Shown: one piece after another, positions 35,890 through 47,151 of the stretch
How positions within the stretch are numbered: position 1 is the first letter of the stretch
How the letters are laid out: every line of letters begins with the position of its first letter
Source of the DNA: Streptomyces syringium
GTDB lineage: Bacteria; Actinomycetota; Actinomycetes; Streptomycetales; Streptomycetaceae
Length of the DNA stretch: 64,000 bases
NCBI RefSeq assembly: GCF_017876625.1
Contig: NZ_JAGIOH010000001.1
Span: forward strand, 2,728,001-2,792,000
Reading direction: 5' to 3'
Notes under the pieces: model-generated
Told to the model about the DNA's origin: nothing
Seen by the model: only the letters and a program-made list of their open reading frames with translations
Databases searched by the model: none
Made by a program: the position numbers and the translations under genes

Positions 35890-38145
35890 ATGACCAGCAC
35901 GACATCCACCCGGACGACGCCGCCCACCGCCGAGGTGGAACTCACCGTCGGCGGCATGACCTGCGCGTCGTGTGCCGCCCGCGTGGAGAAGAAGCTCAAC
36001 CGGATGGACGGCGTCGAGGCCACCGTCAACTTCGCCACCGAGCGGGCGCGCGTCGCCTTCGGCCCCGGGGTGGAGATCGCCGACCTCATCGCGACCGTCG
36101 AGAAGACGGGCTACACCGCCGAGGTGCCCCGCCCGCCGGAGCCGGAGGCCGCGGAGGCGGAGCACGGTGACGGCGGCGGGGAGGCGGGCGGGCTGCGGCA
36201 GCGGCTGGCCGTCTCGCTGGCCCTGTCCGTCCCCGTCGTCCTGATGGCGATGGTCCCCGCGCTGCAGTTCGACAAGTGGCAGTGGCTGTCGCTGACGCTG
36301 GCCGCCCCCGTCGTGGTCTGGGGCGGGCTGCCCTTCCACCGGGCGGCCTGGACCAACGCCCGGCACGGCACGGCCACCATGGACACGCTCGTCTCCATCG
36401 GCACCCTGGCCGCCTTCGGCTGGTCACTGTGGGCCCTGTTCCTCGGCACGGCGGGCATGCCGGGCATGCGGCACGGCTTCGACCTGACCGTCTCGCGGAC
36501 GGACGGCTCGTCGGCGATCTATCTGGAGGCGGCGGCCGGGGTGACCACGTTCATCCTCGCCGGGCGTTTCCTGGAGGCGCGCTCGAAGCGGAAGGCGGGG
36601 GCCGCGCTGCGGGCGCTGCTGGAGCTGGGCGCCAAGGACGTGAGCGTGCTGCGCGACGGGCGCGAGCAGCGGATTCCCGTCTCCCGGCTGGCGGTCGGCG
36701 ACCGGTTCGTCGTACGGCCCGGGGAGACGATCGCGACCGACGGCACGGTCACCGAGGGCGCCTCGGCGGTCGACGTCTCGATGCTCACCGGCGAGTCCCT
36801 GCCCGTGGACGTCACCGTCGGCGACGCGGTGACCGGCGCGACCGTGAACGCCTCCGGGCGCCTCGTCGTCGAGGCCGTCCGGGTCGGCTCGGACACCCAG
36901 CTCGCGCGGATGGCCAGGCTCGTCGAGGACGCGCAGAACGGGAAGGCCGAGGTGCAGCGCCTCGCCGACCGCGTCTCCGGCGTCTTCGTCCCCGTCGTAC
37001 TGCTGATCGCGCTCGGCACGCTGGCCGGCTGGCTGCTGGCCACCTCCGACGCCACCGCGGCCTTCACCGCCGCCGTAGCCGTACTGATCATCGCCTGCCC
37101 CTGTGCCCTGGGCCTCGCCACCCCGACGGCCCTGATGGTCGGCACCGGCCGGGGCGCGCAGCTCGGCATCCTCATCAAGGGACCGGAGGTGCTGGAGTCC
37201 ACCCGCCGCGTCGACACGGTCGTCCTGGACAAGACCGGCACGGTCACCACCGGCCGCATGGGCCTGCACGACGTGATCGCGGCACCCGGCGTGGACGAGG
37301 ACGAGCTGCTCCGGTACGCCGGGGCGCTGGAGCACGCCTCCGAGCACCCGATCGCGCGGGCCGTGGCGGAGGCCGCCATCGGGCGGACCGGCGCGCTGCC
37401 GACGCCGGAGCAGTTCGAGAACGTGGCGGGCCTCGGCGTGCGGGGTGTCGTCGACGGCCACGAGGTGCTGGTCGGCCGTGAGCCGCTGCTCACCCGGCGG
37501 GGGATCGAACTGCCCGCCGAGCTGGCGCGGGCGGTGTCCGCGGCGCAGACGGCGGGCCGCACGGCGGTGCTGGTCGCCTGGGACGGGCGGGCACGCGGTG
37601 TCCTCGCCGTCGCGGACACGGTCAAGGCCACCAGCGCCCGGGCCGTGGCGGAGCTGCGGGCACTGGGACTGACGCCGGTGCTCCTGACGGGCGACAACAA
37701 GGCGGTCGCCGAGGCGGTGGCGGCCGAGGTCGGCATCGACGAGGTGATCGCCGAGGTCATGCCGCAGGACAAGGTCGACGTGGTCCGGCGGCTCCGGGCC
37801 GAGGGCCGTACGGTCGCGATGGTGGGCGACGGCGTCAACGACGCGGCCGCTCTGGCCACGGCCGATCTGGGCCTGGCGATGGGGACGGGCACGGACGCCG
37901 CCATCGAGGCGGGCGACCTCACGCTCGTCCGGGGCGATCTGCGGGTGGCGGCGGACGCGATCCGGCTCGCGCGCCGGACGCTCGCGACCATCAAGGGCAA
38001 CCTCTTCTGGGCCTTCGGCTACAACGTCGCCGCGCTGCCGCTGGCCGCGGCCGGACTGCTGAACCCGATGATCGCGGGCGCGGCGATGGCCTTCTCGTCG
38101 GTGTTCGTGGTGACGAACAGCCTGCGCCTGCGGCGCTTCACCTAG
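35890..38145 (+). CDS. copA: Copper-exporting P1B-type ATPase CopA
   Basis: 751 residues. An N-terminal metal-binding domain has GMTCASC (22-28). Membrane helices flank the actuator domain ([10 protein letters not shown]). The transport site is CPC in [18 protein letters not shown] is phosphorylated; SEHPIA is the P1B HP motif; [10 protein letters not shown] is the hinge. It pumps Cu(I) out of the cytoplasm and is complete. RBS AGGAG precedes ATG 35890. Its last codons and downstream hairpin are tandemly repeated twice after the stop (38106-38337). Confidence 0.95.
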   Translation: MTSTTSTRTTPPTAEVELTVGGMTCASCAARVEKKLNRMDGVEATVNFATERARVAFGPGVEIADLIATVEKTGYTAEVPRPPEPEAAEAEHGDGGGEAGGLRQRLAVSLALSVPVVLMAMVPALQFDKWQWLSLTLAAPVVVWGGLPFHRAAWTNARHGTATMDTLVSIGTLAAFGWSLWALFLGTAGMPGMRHGFDLTVSRTDGSSAIYLEAAAGVTTFILAGRFLEARSKRKAGAALRALLELGAKDVSVLRDGREQRIPVSRLAVGDRFVVRPGETIATDGTVTEGASAVDVSMLTGESLPVDVTVGDAVTGATVNASGRLVVEAVRVGSDTQLARMARLVEDAQNGKAEVQRLADRVSGVFVPVVLLIALGTLAGWLLATSDATAAFTAAVAVLIIACPCALGLATPTALMVGTGRGAQLGILIKGPEVLESTRRVDTVVLDKTGTVTTGRMGLHDVIAAPGVDEDELLRYAGALEHASEHPIARAVAEAAIGRTGALPTPEQFENVAGLGVRGVVDGHEVLVGREPLLTRRGIELPAELARAVSAAQTAGRTAVLVAWDGRARGVLAVADTVKATSARAVAELRALGLTPVLLTGDNKAVAEAVAAEVGIDEVIAEVMPQDKVDVVRRLRAEGRTVAMVGDGVNDAAALATADLGLAMGTGTDAAIEAGDLTLVRGDLRVAADAIRLARRTLATIKGNLFWAFGYNVAALPLAAAGLLNPMIAGAAMAFSSVFVVTNSLRLRRFT

Positions 38146-38337
38146 GCCGCGGGCTGCCGCGCCCCCGGCCGGGGGTCCGGGGGTTGCCCCCGGGAGGACA
38201 CAGCGTGGTGACGAACAGCCTGCGCCTGCGGCGCTTCACCTAGGCCGCGGGCTGCCGCGACCCCGGCCGGGGGTCCGGGGGTTGCCCCCGGGAGGGCACA
38301 GCGTGGTGACGAACAGCCTGCGCCTGCGGCGCTTCAC
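38106..38337 (+). repeat. 98-bp tandem duplication of the copA 3' end
   Basis: Copy 1 (38106-38203) includes the last copA codons, its TAG stop and a GC-rich hairpin. Copy 2 (38204-38301) differs at two bases. Copy 3 (38302-38337) is partial and breaks off after the codons for RRF with ACG TAA instead of ACC TAG. The period is not a multiple of three, so the extra copies are non-coding relics. Confidence 0.9.
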
Positions 38338-38763
38338 GTAATCCACATAACCGACACAACACCCGCACCGCCCCCGGAGCGATTTGGCGGACGGGGATCT
38401 TGCCCTTTTACGTCCAGTTATGGCAAGAGACCTAGATCACAGCAATATGCAGGTAACCATTCAGGGGGGTGGATGGTCTAACCATGCAGTGCTGGATCGT
38501 CTTGGGGGACGAAACCGGCCACGCGTGGCCGGGGCACGTACCTGGGGAGCTTTGAGCGGCCCTCCCGTACGCGTCCCGGCAGATCGCGTCCGCCGGTGCC
38601 ACGCGCCCGGCACGCCGAGGCGCCCGGCCGGATCCCGTGGGGGGAATCCGAACCGGGGAACGGAAGGCGCCTCGGCTCCGACCCGTGGGGGGATCGGAGC
38701 CGAGGCGCCTTCTAGTTGGTACATACATTGGTGAATGAAGCTTCTCTGCGCCGCGCACGACGA
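38338..38763 (+). other. Convergent intergenic region with AT-rich promoter-like island and long hairpin
   Basis: Between copA and citA, both pointing inward, lies an unusually AT-rich stretch (about 38384-38470). A possible -35 TTGGCG (38384-38389) and -10 TTACGT lie 18 bp apart. Downstream is a 23-codon open frame from ATG 38484 (MQCWIVLGDETGHAW...), then a perfect 18-bp stem, arms 38664-38681 and 38694-38711, followed by a T-containing tail. This could be a small RNA or small-peptide gene. The evidence is only composition and structure. Confidence 0.4.
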
Positions 38764-38764
38764 A

Positions 38765-38796
38765 GGCGCCCCACCCCCCGAAGGGGATGGGGCGCC
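38765..38796. terminator. Terminator of citA
   Basis: GGCGCCCCA (38765-38773) pairs with TGGGGCGCC (38788-38796), 39 bp past the citA stop on the minus strand. A C/G-rich loop separates the arms. Confidence 0.7.
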
Positions 38797-38834
38797 TCTC
38801 GTACGACCGCGTGCGGCTACGTACGCCTACGGCG

Positions 38835-40124
<1,290 letters not shown>

Positions 40125-40231
40125 GTCATCCCTCACCGACGTTGTGCCTCTTCTTCGAGGTGCCCTGACTACCCCTACCTTCCCCCATTTGGACGATGTA
40201 CGTGCACTCGGGGTCGGCCATAGGGCCTAAA

Positions 40232-40250
40232 GGCGGCACTCAGTGCCGCC
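40232..40250 (-). terminator. Hairpin between recD-like gene and citA
   Basis: GGCGGCACT-C-AGTGCCGCC is a perfect 9-1-9 dyad 41 bp downstream of the helicase stop on the minus strand. It is flanked by TTTAGG on its 3' side in that orientation. Confidence 0.6.
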
Positions 40251-40290
40251 CAGCCTGCCCATCCTGCCCCCTTCGCCCCGATTGGTAAAC

Positions 40291-42510
40291 TCAACCGAGA
40301 CGAACGCCACCTCCGAGCCGATGATCAAGCGCTGTACAGCGCTTTCCGGCCGACATCGTGCGCACCGCCTGCCCGAGCGCCTTCCGCGAGCCCACCAGCA
40401 CCACCAGCCGCTTTGCCCGGGTCACGGCGGTATAGAGCAGATTACGCTGGAGCATCATCCAGGCACCGGTGGTGACCGGGATCACCACCGCGGGGTACTC
40501 GCTGCCCTGCGAGCGGTGGATGGTCACCGCGTAGGCGTGGGCGAGTTCGTCGAGCTCGTCGAAGTCGTAGCCGACCTCCTCGTCCTCGTCGGTGCGCACG
40601 GTCAGGCGCTGTTCGTCGGCGTCGAGCGCGGTGACCACACCGACCGTGCCGTTGAAGACGCCGTTCTGTCCCTTTTCGTAGTTGTTGCGAATCTGGGTGA
40701 CCTTGTCGCCTACGCGGAAGACCCGGCCGCCGAAGCGCCGCTCGGGCAGATCGGGGCGGGCGGGCGTAATGGCCTGCTGGAGCAGGCCGTTGAGCGTGCC
40801 GGCACCGGCCGGGCCGCGGTGCATCGGGGCCAGCACCTGGATGTCGCGCCGGGGGTCGAGGCCGAACTTCGCGGGGATCCGCCGGGCCGCCACATCGACG
40901 GTGAGCCGGCCGGCCTCCTCGGTGTCCTCCTCGGGGAAGAGGAAGAAGTCCGCCATCCCCTGGGTGATGGGCGGTACCCCCGAGTTGATGCGATGCGCAT
41001 TGGTCACCACACCCGACTGCTGGGCCTGCCGGAAGATGCGGGTGAGCCGGACCGCGGGGACGGGCCCGCCCGGGGCGAGGAGGTCGCGGAGCACCTCGCC
41101 GGCGCCGACCGAGGGCAGTTGGTCGACGTCGCCGACGAGCAGCAGATGGGCGCCCGGCGGCACGGCCTTGACCAGCTTGTTGGCAAGGAGGAGATCCAGC
41201 ATGGACGCCTCGTCGACCACCACCAGATCGGCGTCCAGCGGCCGGTCGCGGTCGTAGGCGGCGTCGCCGCCGGGCTTGAGCTCCAGCAGCCGGTGCACGG
41301 TGGAGGCCTCGGCGCCGGTCAGCTCGGACAGCCGCTTGGCAGCCCGCCCGGTGGGGGCGGCGAGCACCACCTTGGCCTTCTTGGCACGGGCCAGCTCGAC
41401 CACGGACCGCACGGTGAAGGACTTGCCGCAGCCCGGGCCGCCGGTGAGGACCGCGACCTTCTCCGACAACGCCAGCCGGACCGCCTGCTGCTGCTCCGGG
41501 GCCAGTTCGGCACCCGTGCGGTCGGCGAGCCAGGCCAGGGCCTTGTCCCACTCGACGCCCCGGAAGACGGCGAGCCGGTCCTCCCCGGCCCGCAGCAGCC
41601 GGGCCAGCTGCCCGGCCAGCGACAGCTCGGCGCGGTGGAACGGGACGAGGTAGACGGCGGTGACGGGCGCTCCGCCCTCGGGGCCGGGGACCTGCTCGCG
41701 GACCACGCCCTCCTCGTCGGCGGCGAGTTCGGCGAGACAGTCGATGACGAGCCCGGTGTCGACCTGGAGCAGCTTCACCGCGTCCGCGATCAGCCGCTCC
41801 TCGGGGAGGTAGCAGTGGCCCTGGTCGGTGGACTGGGACAGGGCGTACTGCAGGCCGGCCTTGACCCGCTCGGGGCTGTCGTGCGGGATGCCGACGGACT
41901 GGGCGATGCGGTCGGCGGTCAGGAAGCCGATCCCCCACACGTCCGCGGCCAGGCGGTAGGGCTGGTTACGGACGACGGAGATCGACGCGTCGCCGTACTT
42001 CTTGTAGATGCGCACGGCGATGGAGGTGGAGACGCCGACGCCCTGGAGGAAGACCATGACCTCCTTGATGGCCTTCTGCTCCTCCCATGCGGCACCGATC
42101 GACTTGGTGCGCTTGGGCCCGAGCCCGGGGACCTCGATGAGGCGCTTGGGATCCTCCTCGATGATCTCCAGGGTGTCGGTGCCGAAGTGACTGACGATGC
42201 GGTCGGCGATGCGCGGGCCGATGCCCTTGATGAGGCCGGAGCCCAGATAGCGGCGGATGCCCTGGATCGTGGCGGGCAGCACCGTCGTGTAGTTCTCCAC
42301 GGTGAACTGCCGTCCGTACTGCGGGTGGGAGCCCCAACGGCCCTCCAGGCGCAGCGACTCCCCCGGCTGGGCGCCGAGCAGGGAGCCCACGACGGTGAGG
42401 AGATCGCCGCCGCCCCGGCCGGTGTCGACCCGGGCGACCGTGTAACCGCTCTCCTCATTGGCGTAGGTGATCCGCTCGAGGACCCCTTCGACCACTGCCA
42501 GTTGCACCAT
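40291..42510 (-). CDS. recD2: RecD2-like ATP-dependent SF1B DNA helicase
   Basis: 739 residues. The N-terminal region has helix-hairpin-helix character (GIGPRIADRIVSHFG, EVPGLGPKRTKSI), the mark of RecD2 as opposed to RecBCD RecD. Helicase motifs: LTGGPGCGKSFT (I), VVDEASMLDL (II), VPVTTGAW and AYAVTIHRSQGSEYP (VI). It is a 5'-3' DNA helicase in repair that acts without RecBC. ATG 42510 begins MVQLAVVEGVLERI, matching the family start. It has its own promoter region after a terminator for the upstream gene. Confidence 0.9.
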   Translation of the reverse strand: MVQLAVVEGVLERITYANEESGYTVARVDTGRGGGDLLTVVGSLLGAQPGESLRLEGRWGSHPQYGRQFTVENYTTVLPATIQGIRRYLGSGLIKGIGPRIADRIVSHFGTDTLEIIEEDPKRLIEVPGLGPKRTKSIGAAWEEQKAIKEVMVFLQGVGVSTSIAVRIYKKYGDASISVVRNQPYRLAADVWGIGFLTADRIAQSVGIPHDSPERVKAGLQYALSQSTDQGHCYLPEERLIADAVKLLQVDTGLVIDCLAELAADEEGVVREQVPGPEGGAPVTAVYLVPFHRAELSLAGQLARLLRAGEDRLAVFRGVEWDKALAWLADRTGAELAPEQQQAVRLALSEKVAVLTGGPGCGKSFTVRSVVELARAKKAKVVLAAPTGRAAKRLSELTGAEASTVHRLLELKPGGDAAYDRDRPLDADLVVVDEASMLDLLLANKLVKAVPPGAHLLLVGDVDQLPSVGAGEVLRDLLAPGGPVPAVRLTRIFRQAQQSGVVTNAHRINSGVPPITQGMADFFLFPEEDTEEAGRLTVDVAARRIPAKFGLDPRRDIQVLAPMHRGPAGAGTLNGLLQQAITPARPDLPERRFGGRVFRVGDKVTQIRNNYEKGQNGVFNGTVGVVTALDADEQRLTVRTDEDEEVGYDFDELDELAHAYAVTIHRSQGSEYPAVVIPVTTGAWMMLQRNLLYTAVTRAKRLVVLVGSRKALGQAVRTMSAGKRCTALDHRLGGGVRLG

Positions 42511-42808
42511 ATCCCGACGGTACCGCCCGGGTCCGACAGGCGTTCGGGCCTGTGGATAACTCCGGTACAGCAGCGGGGGCAGTTCTTTCCCACCACCGCG
42601 ACGGAAAAATTCGAGGGGCCCGGTCCGACGACCGGGCCCCTCGCGTTCCCCCCAGAATCGGCTTCCCCGAATCCCCCCGGATCCCTCCCCGGGAAGCCCG
42701 ATGCCATGTACGACTCACTCGGGCGCCGTAGGGTTGCAGCGATTTCGAGGAGTTATCGATCCGTTACCGATCGCGACGGACCGTGACCGTAATGACGGCC
42801 CCGCTCAC
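42511..42808. other. Intergenic region upstream of recD2-like gene
   Basis: 298 bp containing the terminator at 42612-42643 and, between it and 42510, the likely helicase promoter. No gene is visible. Confidence 0.5.
42612..42643 (-). terminator. Rho-independent terminator of the DUF993 operon
   Basis: CGAGGGGCCCGGTC (42612-42625) and GACCGGGCCCCTCG (42630-42643) form a perfect 14-bp stem with loop CGAC. Read leftward it is followed by AATTTTT, a good U-tract. It closes the three-gene leftward operon 44805-42809. Confidence 0.85.
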
Positions 42809-43657
42809 TCAGAGCACATGATCCCGGTACCGGTCCAGCACTTCCGCGAGGACCTCGGCCCCCTCGCGCGCCCAGAGGGCGGGGTTGAAGATCTCGACCT
42901 CGGTGGCCCCCGTGTATCCGGCGGCGGCCACCCGTTCGCGGAACCAGCGCAGATCCACGCACCCGTCCCCCAGTTGCCCCCGCCCCAGCAGGGCCCCTTC
43001 GGGCAGCGGGGTGACCCAGTCGGCGAGCTGGAACGCGGCGATCCGGCCGCTCTCCCCCGCCCGTACGAGCTGTGCGGCCACCGTGTCGTCCCACCACAGG
43101 TGGTAGGTGTCCACCACGACCCCGACCTGCCGGGCGGGGAACCGCTCGGCGAGGTCCAGGGCCTGACCCAGCGTCGAGACCACACACCGGTCGGCGGCGT
43201 ACATGGGGTGCAGCGGTTCGATCGCGAGCCGCACTCCGTGCCCGGCCGCGAACGGGCCCAGCTCGGCCAGCGCGTCGGCGATCCGCTCGCGGGCCCCGGC
43301 CAGGTCCCGGCTGCCCGGCGGCAGACCGCCCGAGACCAGCACGAGGGTGTCGGTGCCGAGCACGGCGGCCTCCTCCACCGCCGCCCGGTTGTCGGCGAGG
43401 GCCGCGGCCCGCCCGGCGGGGTCGGCGGCGGTCAGGAAACCACCCCGGCACAGGCTGGTGACGGTCAGTCCGGCGTCCCGCACGAGCCGGGCGACGGCCG
43501 GGGCGCCGTACTCCCGGACCGGTTCGCGCCACAGCCCCACGTGCCGCACTCCGGCGGCCGCGCAGCCCGCCGCCAGCTCGGGGAGCGACCACTGCCGCAC
43601 GGTCTGCTGGTTGAGGCTGAACCCCGCCGGAGCGGCGGGAGGGCCGGGGTCGCTCAC
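42809..43657 (-). CDS. Xylose-isomerase-like TIM-barrel protein (sugar isomerase/epimerase or eliminase type)
   Basis: 282 residues, AP-endonuclease-2-like barrel. Metal ligands are visible as Glu of LAIEPLHPMY, Asp and His of VVVDTYHLWWDD, and Glu of ATEVEIFN. WREPVREYG and FQLADWVTPLP are further family features. It starts at GTG 43657 within the stop of the DUF993 gene (GTGA), so translation is coupled. Family members isomerise or dehydrate sugars and keto-sugars, including elimination from 3-keto-glycosides. With the dehydrogenase and DUF993 protein it likely makes one pathway of unknown substrate. Confidence 0.8.
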   Translation of the reverse strand: MSDPGPPAAPAGFSLNQQTVRQWSLPELAAGCAAAGVRHVGLWREPVREYGAPAVARLVRDAGLTVTSLCRGGFLTAADPAGRAAALADNRAAVEEAAVLGTDTLVLVSGGLPPGSRDLAGARERIADALAELGPFAAGHGVRLAIEPLHPMYAADRCVVSTLGQALDLAERFPARQVGVVVDTYHLWWDDTVAAQLVRAGESGRIAAFQLADWVTPLPEGALLGRGQLGDGCVDLRWFRERVAAAGYTGATEVEIFNPALWAREGAEVLAEVLDRYRDHVL

Positions 43658-44808
43658 CGCTCCACCCCGTGCACCGCCAGCAGCCGCGCCATCCGCTCCT
43701 CGGCACGCCCCGGGTCGGGGAACAGCCCGAGACCGTCGGCCAGTTCGTAGGCGCGTGCGAGGTGCGGCAGGGAGCGGGCGGAGTGCAGCCCGCCCGCCAT
43801 CGCGAAGGCGCCCTGGTGACCGGCCAGCCAGGCCAGCAGGACGACGCCCGTCTTGTAGTACCGGGTGGGCGGCTCGAAGAGGTGCCGGGCGAGGGTGACG
43901 GTGGGGTCCAGGACGGCGCGGAAGCCCTGCCGGTCCCCGGTGTCCAGCAGCCGCGTCGCGTGGGCCGCGAGGGGCGCCAGCGGGTCGAAGACGCCGAGGA
44001 GGGCGTCGCTGTGGCCGTGGGCGTCGCCCTCGATGAGCTCGGGGTAGTGGAAGTCGTCGCCGGTGTAGCAGCGCACCCCGGCGGGGAGACGGCGGCGCAG
44101 CGCGCGTTCCCGGTCGGCGTCGAGCAGGGACACCTTGACGCCGTCGACCTTGTCCGGCCGGTCGGTGACGATGTCGAGGAAGGTGTCGGTCGCGGTGTCC
44201 AGGTCGGTGCTGCCCCAGTAGCCCTCCAGGGCAGGGTCGAACATGGGGCCGAGCCAGTGGAGGATGACGGGTCCGGCCGTTTGGCGCAGCAGCCGCCCGT
44301 AAACCTCCCGGTAGTGGTCGGCTTCGGTGGCGACGGCCGCGAGGGCCCGGGAGGCCATCACCACGGCCGTGGCGCCGTGCCCCTCGATGTGGGCGAGCTG
44401 CTGCTCGTAGGCGGCGCAGACATCGGCCGGGGTGCCGTACGGGGGTGTCAGCTGATCGGTCCCCGCCCCGCAGACGAGATGGCCGCCGACGGCCTTCGCC
44501 TCGACGGCCGAGCGCCGGACGAGTTCCGCGGCGGCCCGGGCGTCGAGGCCCATGCCGCGCTGGGCGGTGTCCATGGCCTCGGCGACTCCGAGACCGTGCG
44601 CCCACAGATGGCGGCGGAAGGCGAGGGTGGCCTCCCAGTCGAGGTCGGCGGGGCCCTGACCGGTGGTGTTGCCGAAGGGGTCGGCGACGACGTGGGCGGC
44701 GGCCAGGACGGCACGGGACGCCGGGGGCGGGCCGCCGGGGGGCGCCGGGGGCGCTTCCCGGGGCGTGTACGGACGCAGGGCACCGGAGGCGTCCGGCAGC
44801 CGGATCAC
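43654..44808 (-). CDS. DUF993-family protein, dihydrodipicolinate-synthase-like barrel
   Basis: 384 residues. A TIM-barrel pattern with VILHWLGPMFDPALEGYWGS, DKVDGVKVSLLDAD (the Lys of GVKVS is positioned like the Schiff-base Lys of NAL/DapA lyases), CYTGDDFHYPELI and YYKTGVVLLAWLAGHQ. DUF993 proteins have no assigned activity that I know of; an aldolase or lyase is the natural guess. GTG 44808 lies inside the stop of the dehydrogenase gene (GTGA) and its own stop overlaps the isomerase start, so the three proteins are translated as one unit. Confidence 0.85.
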   Translation of the reverse strand: MIRLPDASGALRPYTPREAPPAPPGGPPPASRAVLAAAHVVADPFGNTTGQGPADLDWEATLAFRRHLWAHGLGVAEAMDTAQRGMGLDARAAAELVRRSAVEAKAVGGHLVCGAGTDQLTPPYGTPADVCAAYEQQLAHIEGHGATAVVMASRALAAVATEADHYREVYGRLLRQTAGPVILHWLGPMFDPALEGYWGSTDLDTATDTFLDIVTDRPDKVDGVKVSLLDADRERALRRRLPAGVRCYTGDDFHYPELIEGDAHGHSDALLGVFDPLAPLAAHATRLLDTGDRQGFRAVLDPTVTLARHLFEPPTRYYKTGVVLLAWLAGHQGAFAMAGGLHSARSLPHLARAYELADGLGLFPDPGRAEERMARLLAVHGVER

Positions 44809-46016
44809 CGCCCCGGCTCCCCGACGTCCATCCGGCGGCCGTCGGCGGCGGACATCCGGGCCAGCAGGCCCAGTTCCACGCCCCGGGCACCGGCGAGAAG
44901 GTCGAAGCGCCAGGGCTCGTCGAGGACCACATGCCGCAGGAACAGCTCCCACTGCGCCTTGAAGGCATTGGTCCCGGGCCCGTCGTCCCCGTTGTCCGGG
45001 ACCTCCTGCCACTGCGCCCGGAAGTCTCCCGTGACCGGCTGGTCGGGGTTCCAGACGGGCCTCGGGGTGACCGACCGGTGCTGGACCCGGCAGGACCGCA
45101 GCCCGGCGACGGCCGAGCCCTCGGTGCCGTCGACCTGGAACTCCAGCAGCTCGTCACGGTGCACCCGCACCGCCCAGGAGGAGTTGAGCTGGGCGACCAC
45201 GCCGCCGTCCAGTTCGAGGATCGCGTAGACCGCGTCGTCGGCCGTCGCCTCGTAGGGCCGGCCGCGCTCGTCCCAGCGGCGGGGGATGTGGGTGGCCAGG
45301 TGCGCCTGCACGGACCGGACGGGCCCGAAGAGTTCGCGCAGGACGTACTCCCAGTGCGGGAACATGTCGGCGGTGATGCCGCCGTCGTCCGCCTCGCGGT
45401 AGTTCCACGAGGGCCGCTGGGCGGGCTGCCAGTCGCCTTCGAAGACCCAGTAGCCGAACTCGCCGCGCACGGACAGCACCCGGCCGAAGAACCCGCCGTC
45501 GACGAGCCGTTTGAGCTTGCGCAGCCCCGGCAGGAACAGCTTGTCCTGGACGACGCCGTGCTTGACGCCCGCCCGCCGGGCGCGCTGGTAGAGGTCGAGG
45601 GCGCCGCCGACGTCGAGGGAGGTCGGTTTCTCGCAGTACACGTGCTTGCCCGCGGCGATGGCCTTGCGCAGCGCGGCCTCGCGGGCGGCGGTGATCTGGG
45701 CGTCGAAATAGACGTCGACGGTGGGGTCGGCGAGGACGGCGTCGAGGTCGGTGGACCACTCCGGGACGCCGTACCGCTCGGCGAGCGCCCGCAGCCGGCC
45801 CTCGTTCCGCCCGACGAGGACGGGCTCGGGCCACAGCGCGGTGCCGTCCCCGAGGTCGATGCCGCCCTGCTCGCGCAGGGCGAGAACGGAGCGCACGAGA
45901 TGCTGGTGGTGGCCCATGCGGCCGGTCACGCCGTTCATCGCGATGCGTATCGTCCTGGCGGTCCTGGCACCACCGCCGGCCTTGCCCCCGGCTGCTCCGG
46001 CCGATCTGTGCGTCAT
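44805..46016 (-). CDS. Gfo/Idh/MocA-family oxidoreductase of the DUF993 cluster
   Basis: 403 residues from ATG 46016, with GGAGAGGA 9 bp upstream. The N-terminal motif IAMNGVTGRMGHHQH is an unusual Gfo/Idh dinucleotide loop; YCEKPTSLD supplies the conserved Lys, and ADDGGITADMFPHWEYVL lies where the catalytic His is found. It is longer than the inositol dehydrogenases at 32635 and 33937 and clearly a different subfamily. It probably oxidises a sugar or glycoside with NAD(P). It heads the leftward operon, divergent from the isomerase at 46220. Confidence 0.85.
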   Translation of the reverse strand: MTHRSAGAAGGKAGGGARTARTIRIAMNGVTGRMGHHQHLVRSVLALREQGGIDLGDGTALWPEPVLVGRNEGRLRALAERYGVPEWSTDLDAVLADPTVDVYFDAQITAAREAALRKAIAAGKHVYCEKPTSLDVGGALDLYQRARRAGVKHGVVQDKLFLPGLRKLKRLVDGGFFGRVLSVRGEFGYWVFEGDWQPAQRPSWNYREADDGGITADMFPHWEYVLRELFGPVRSVQAHLATHIPRRWDERGRPYEATADDAVYAILELDGGVVAQLNSSWAVRVHRDELLEFQVDGTEGSAVAGLRSCRVQHRSVTPRPVWNPDQPVTGDFRAQWQEVPDNGDDGPGTNAFKAQWELFLRHVVLDEPWRFDLLAGARGVELGLLARMSAADGRRMDVGEPGR

Positions 46017-46219
46017 CGGAGCGGGTCCTCTCCTCGCCGGCCACGACCTGTCACGAGCGCCTGCGAAGCTAGCACCTCCACCGGTGCCCACGCGGCGATT
46101 CGCACCGTTTGCCGCCGCGGGGGCATTTTCGTCGGCCCAGCGGGAAACGGATCACGAAGGACACGCACGGGTGGCCGCCACCGCCCGCCCGCGCCACGCC
46201 GACGACCTACGGAGCCCGT

Positions 46220-47023
46220 ATGAAGCTGGCCTTCTCCACCCTCGCCGTGCCCGGTCTGCCCGTACCGGAGGTGGTGCGGCTCGCGGGCGCGTACGGCTAC
46301 GACGGCGTGGAGCTGCGGGCCCACCCGGAGGAACCCGTGCACCCCGGGACCGGGGCCGCGGAGCGGGACCGGGTGGCCGGGGAGTTCGCGGAGGCAGGGG
46401 TGCGGATCCTGGCCGTGGCCGGGTACGCACGGGTGGCCGCGGAGCAGGCCGACGAGGTGGTGCTCGGCGAGCTGGAGGAGCTGATCCGGCTCGCCGGGGA
46501 CCTCGGCGCGGCGTACGTGCGGGTCTTCCCCGGAGGCGGCGATCTGCCGGCGGCGGAGGCCGACGCGCTCGCGGCCCGCCGGCTCGGGGCCGTCGCGCCG
46601 CTCGCCGCCGACAGGGACGTCCGGGTGCTGCTGGAGACGCACGACTCGCACCCCCGGGCCGCCGACACCGCCCGGGTCCTCGGTCCCGTCGGGCACCCCA
46701 GCGTCGGCGCGGTGTGGGACGTGCTGCACACCTGGCTCGGCGGCGAGGAACCGGCCGTCAGCTTCCCGGCGGTCGCCCCGCACCTGGGCTATGTGCAGGT
46801 CAAGGACGTCGCCTCGGCCGAGGATCCGGCCCCGCTCGCCCTCGGCTCGGGGGTGCTGCCGCTGGGTGCCTGCGTGGGCGAGCTCAGCCGGGCGGGCTGG
46901 GACGGCTGGCTCAGCTGGGAGTACGAGAAGCGCTGGCATCCGCACACGGCCGACTTCGCCCAGCTGGCCGGGCCGGGACGGCAGTATCTGCTGGGCCTGC
47001 TCGCCGGCGCCGGATCGGGCTGA
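46220..47023 (+). CDS. Xylose-isomerase-like TIM-barrel protein, divergent partner of the DUF993 operon
   Basis: 267 residues. FSTLAVPGLPVPEVVRLAGAYGYDGVELR opens the barrel. Metal ligands: Glu of VLLETHDSH, Asp and His of AVWDVLHTW, Lys/Asp of YVQVKDV and Glu of LSWEYEKRWHP. It is distinct from the barrel at 42809, so the cluster encodes two such enzymes. ATG 46220 has GGAG upstream. The 203-bp divergent region to the dehydrogenase includes CACCGGTG (46079-46086), a possible operator core. Confidence 0.82.
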   Translation: MKLAFSTLAVPGLPVPEVVRLAGAYGYDGVELRAHPEEPVHPGTGAAERDRVAGEFAEAGVRILAVAGYARVAAEQADEVVLGELEELIRLAGDLGAAYVRVFPGGGDLPAAEADALAARRLGAVAPLAADRDVRVLLETHDSHPRAADTARVLGPVGHPSVGAVWDVLHTWLGGEEPAVSFPAVAPHLGYVQVKDVASAEDPAPLALGSGVLPLGACVGELSRAGWDGWLSWEYEKRWHPHTADFAQLAGPGRQYLLGLLAGAGSG

Positions 47024-47151
47024 GGGCGCGGCCCGAAGACATCGCGGACCCGCCCCCGGACACCGCCTCTGACCACGGCGTCGACCCGCCTCCGGCCCCG
47101 TCCCGGCCCCTGCCCCGACCGTATGATGAGCCCTCTGCGAGAGGGCGGCAC

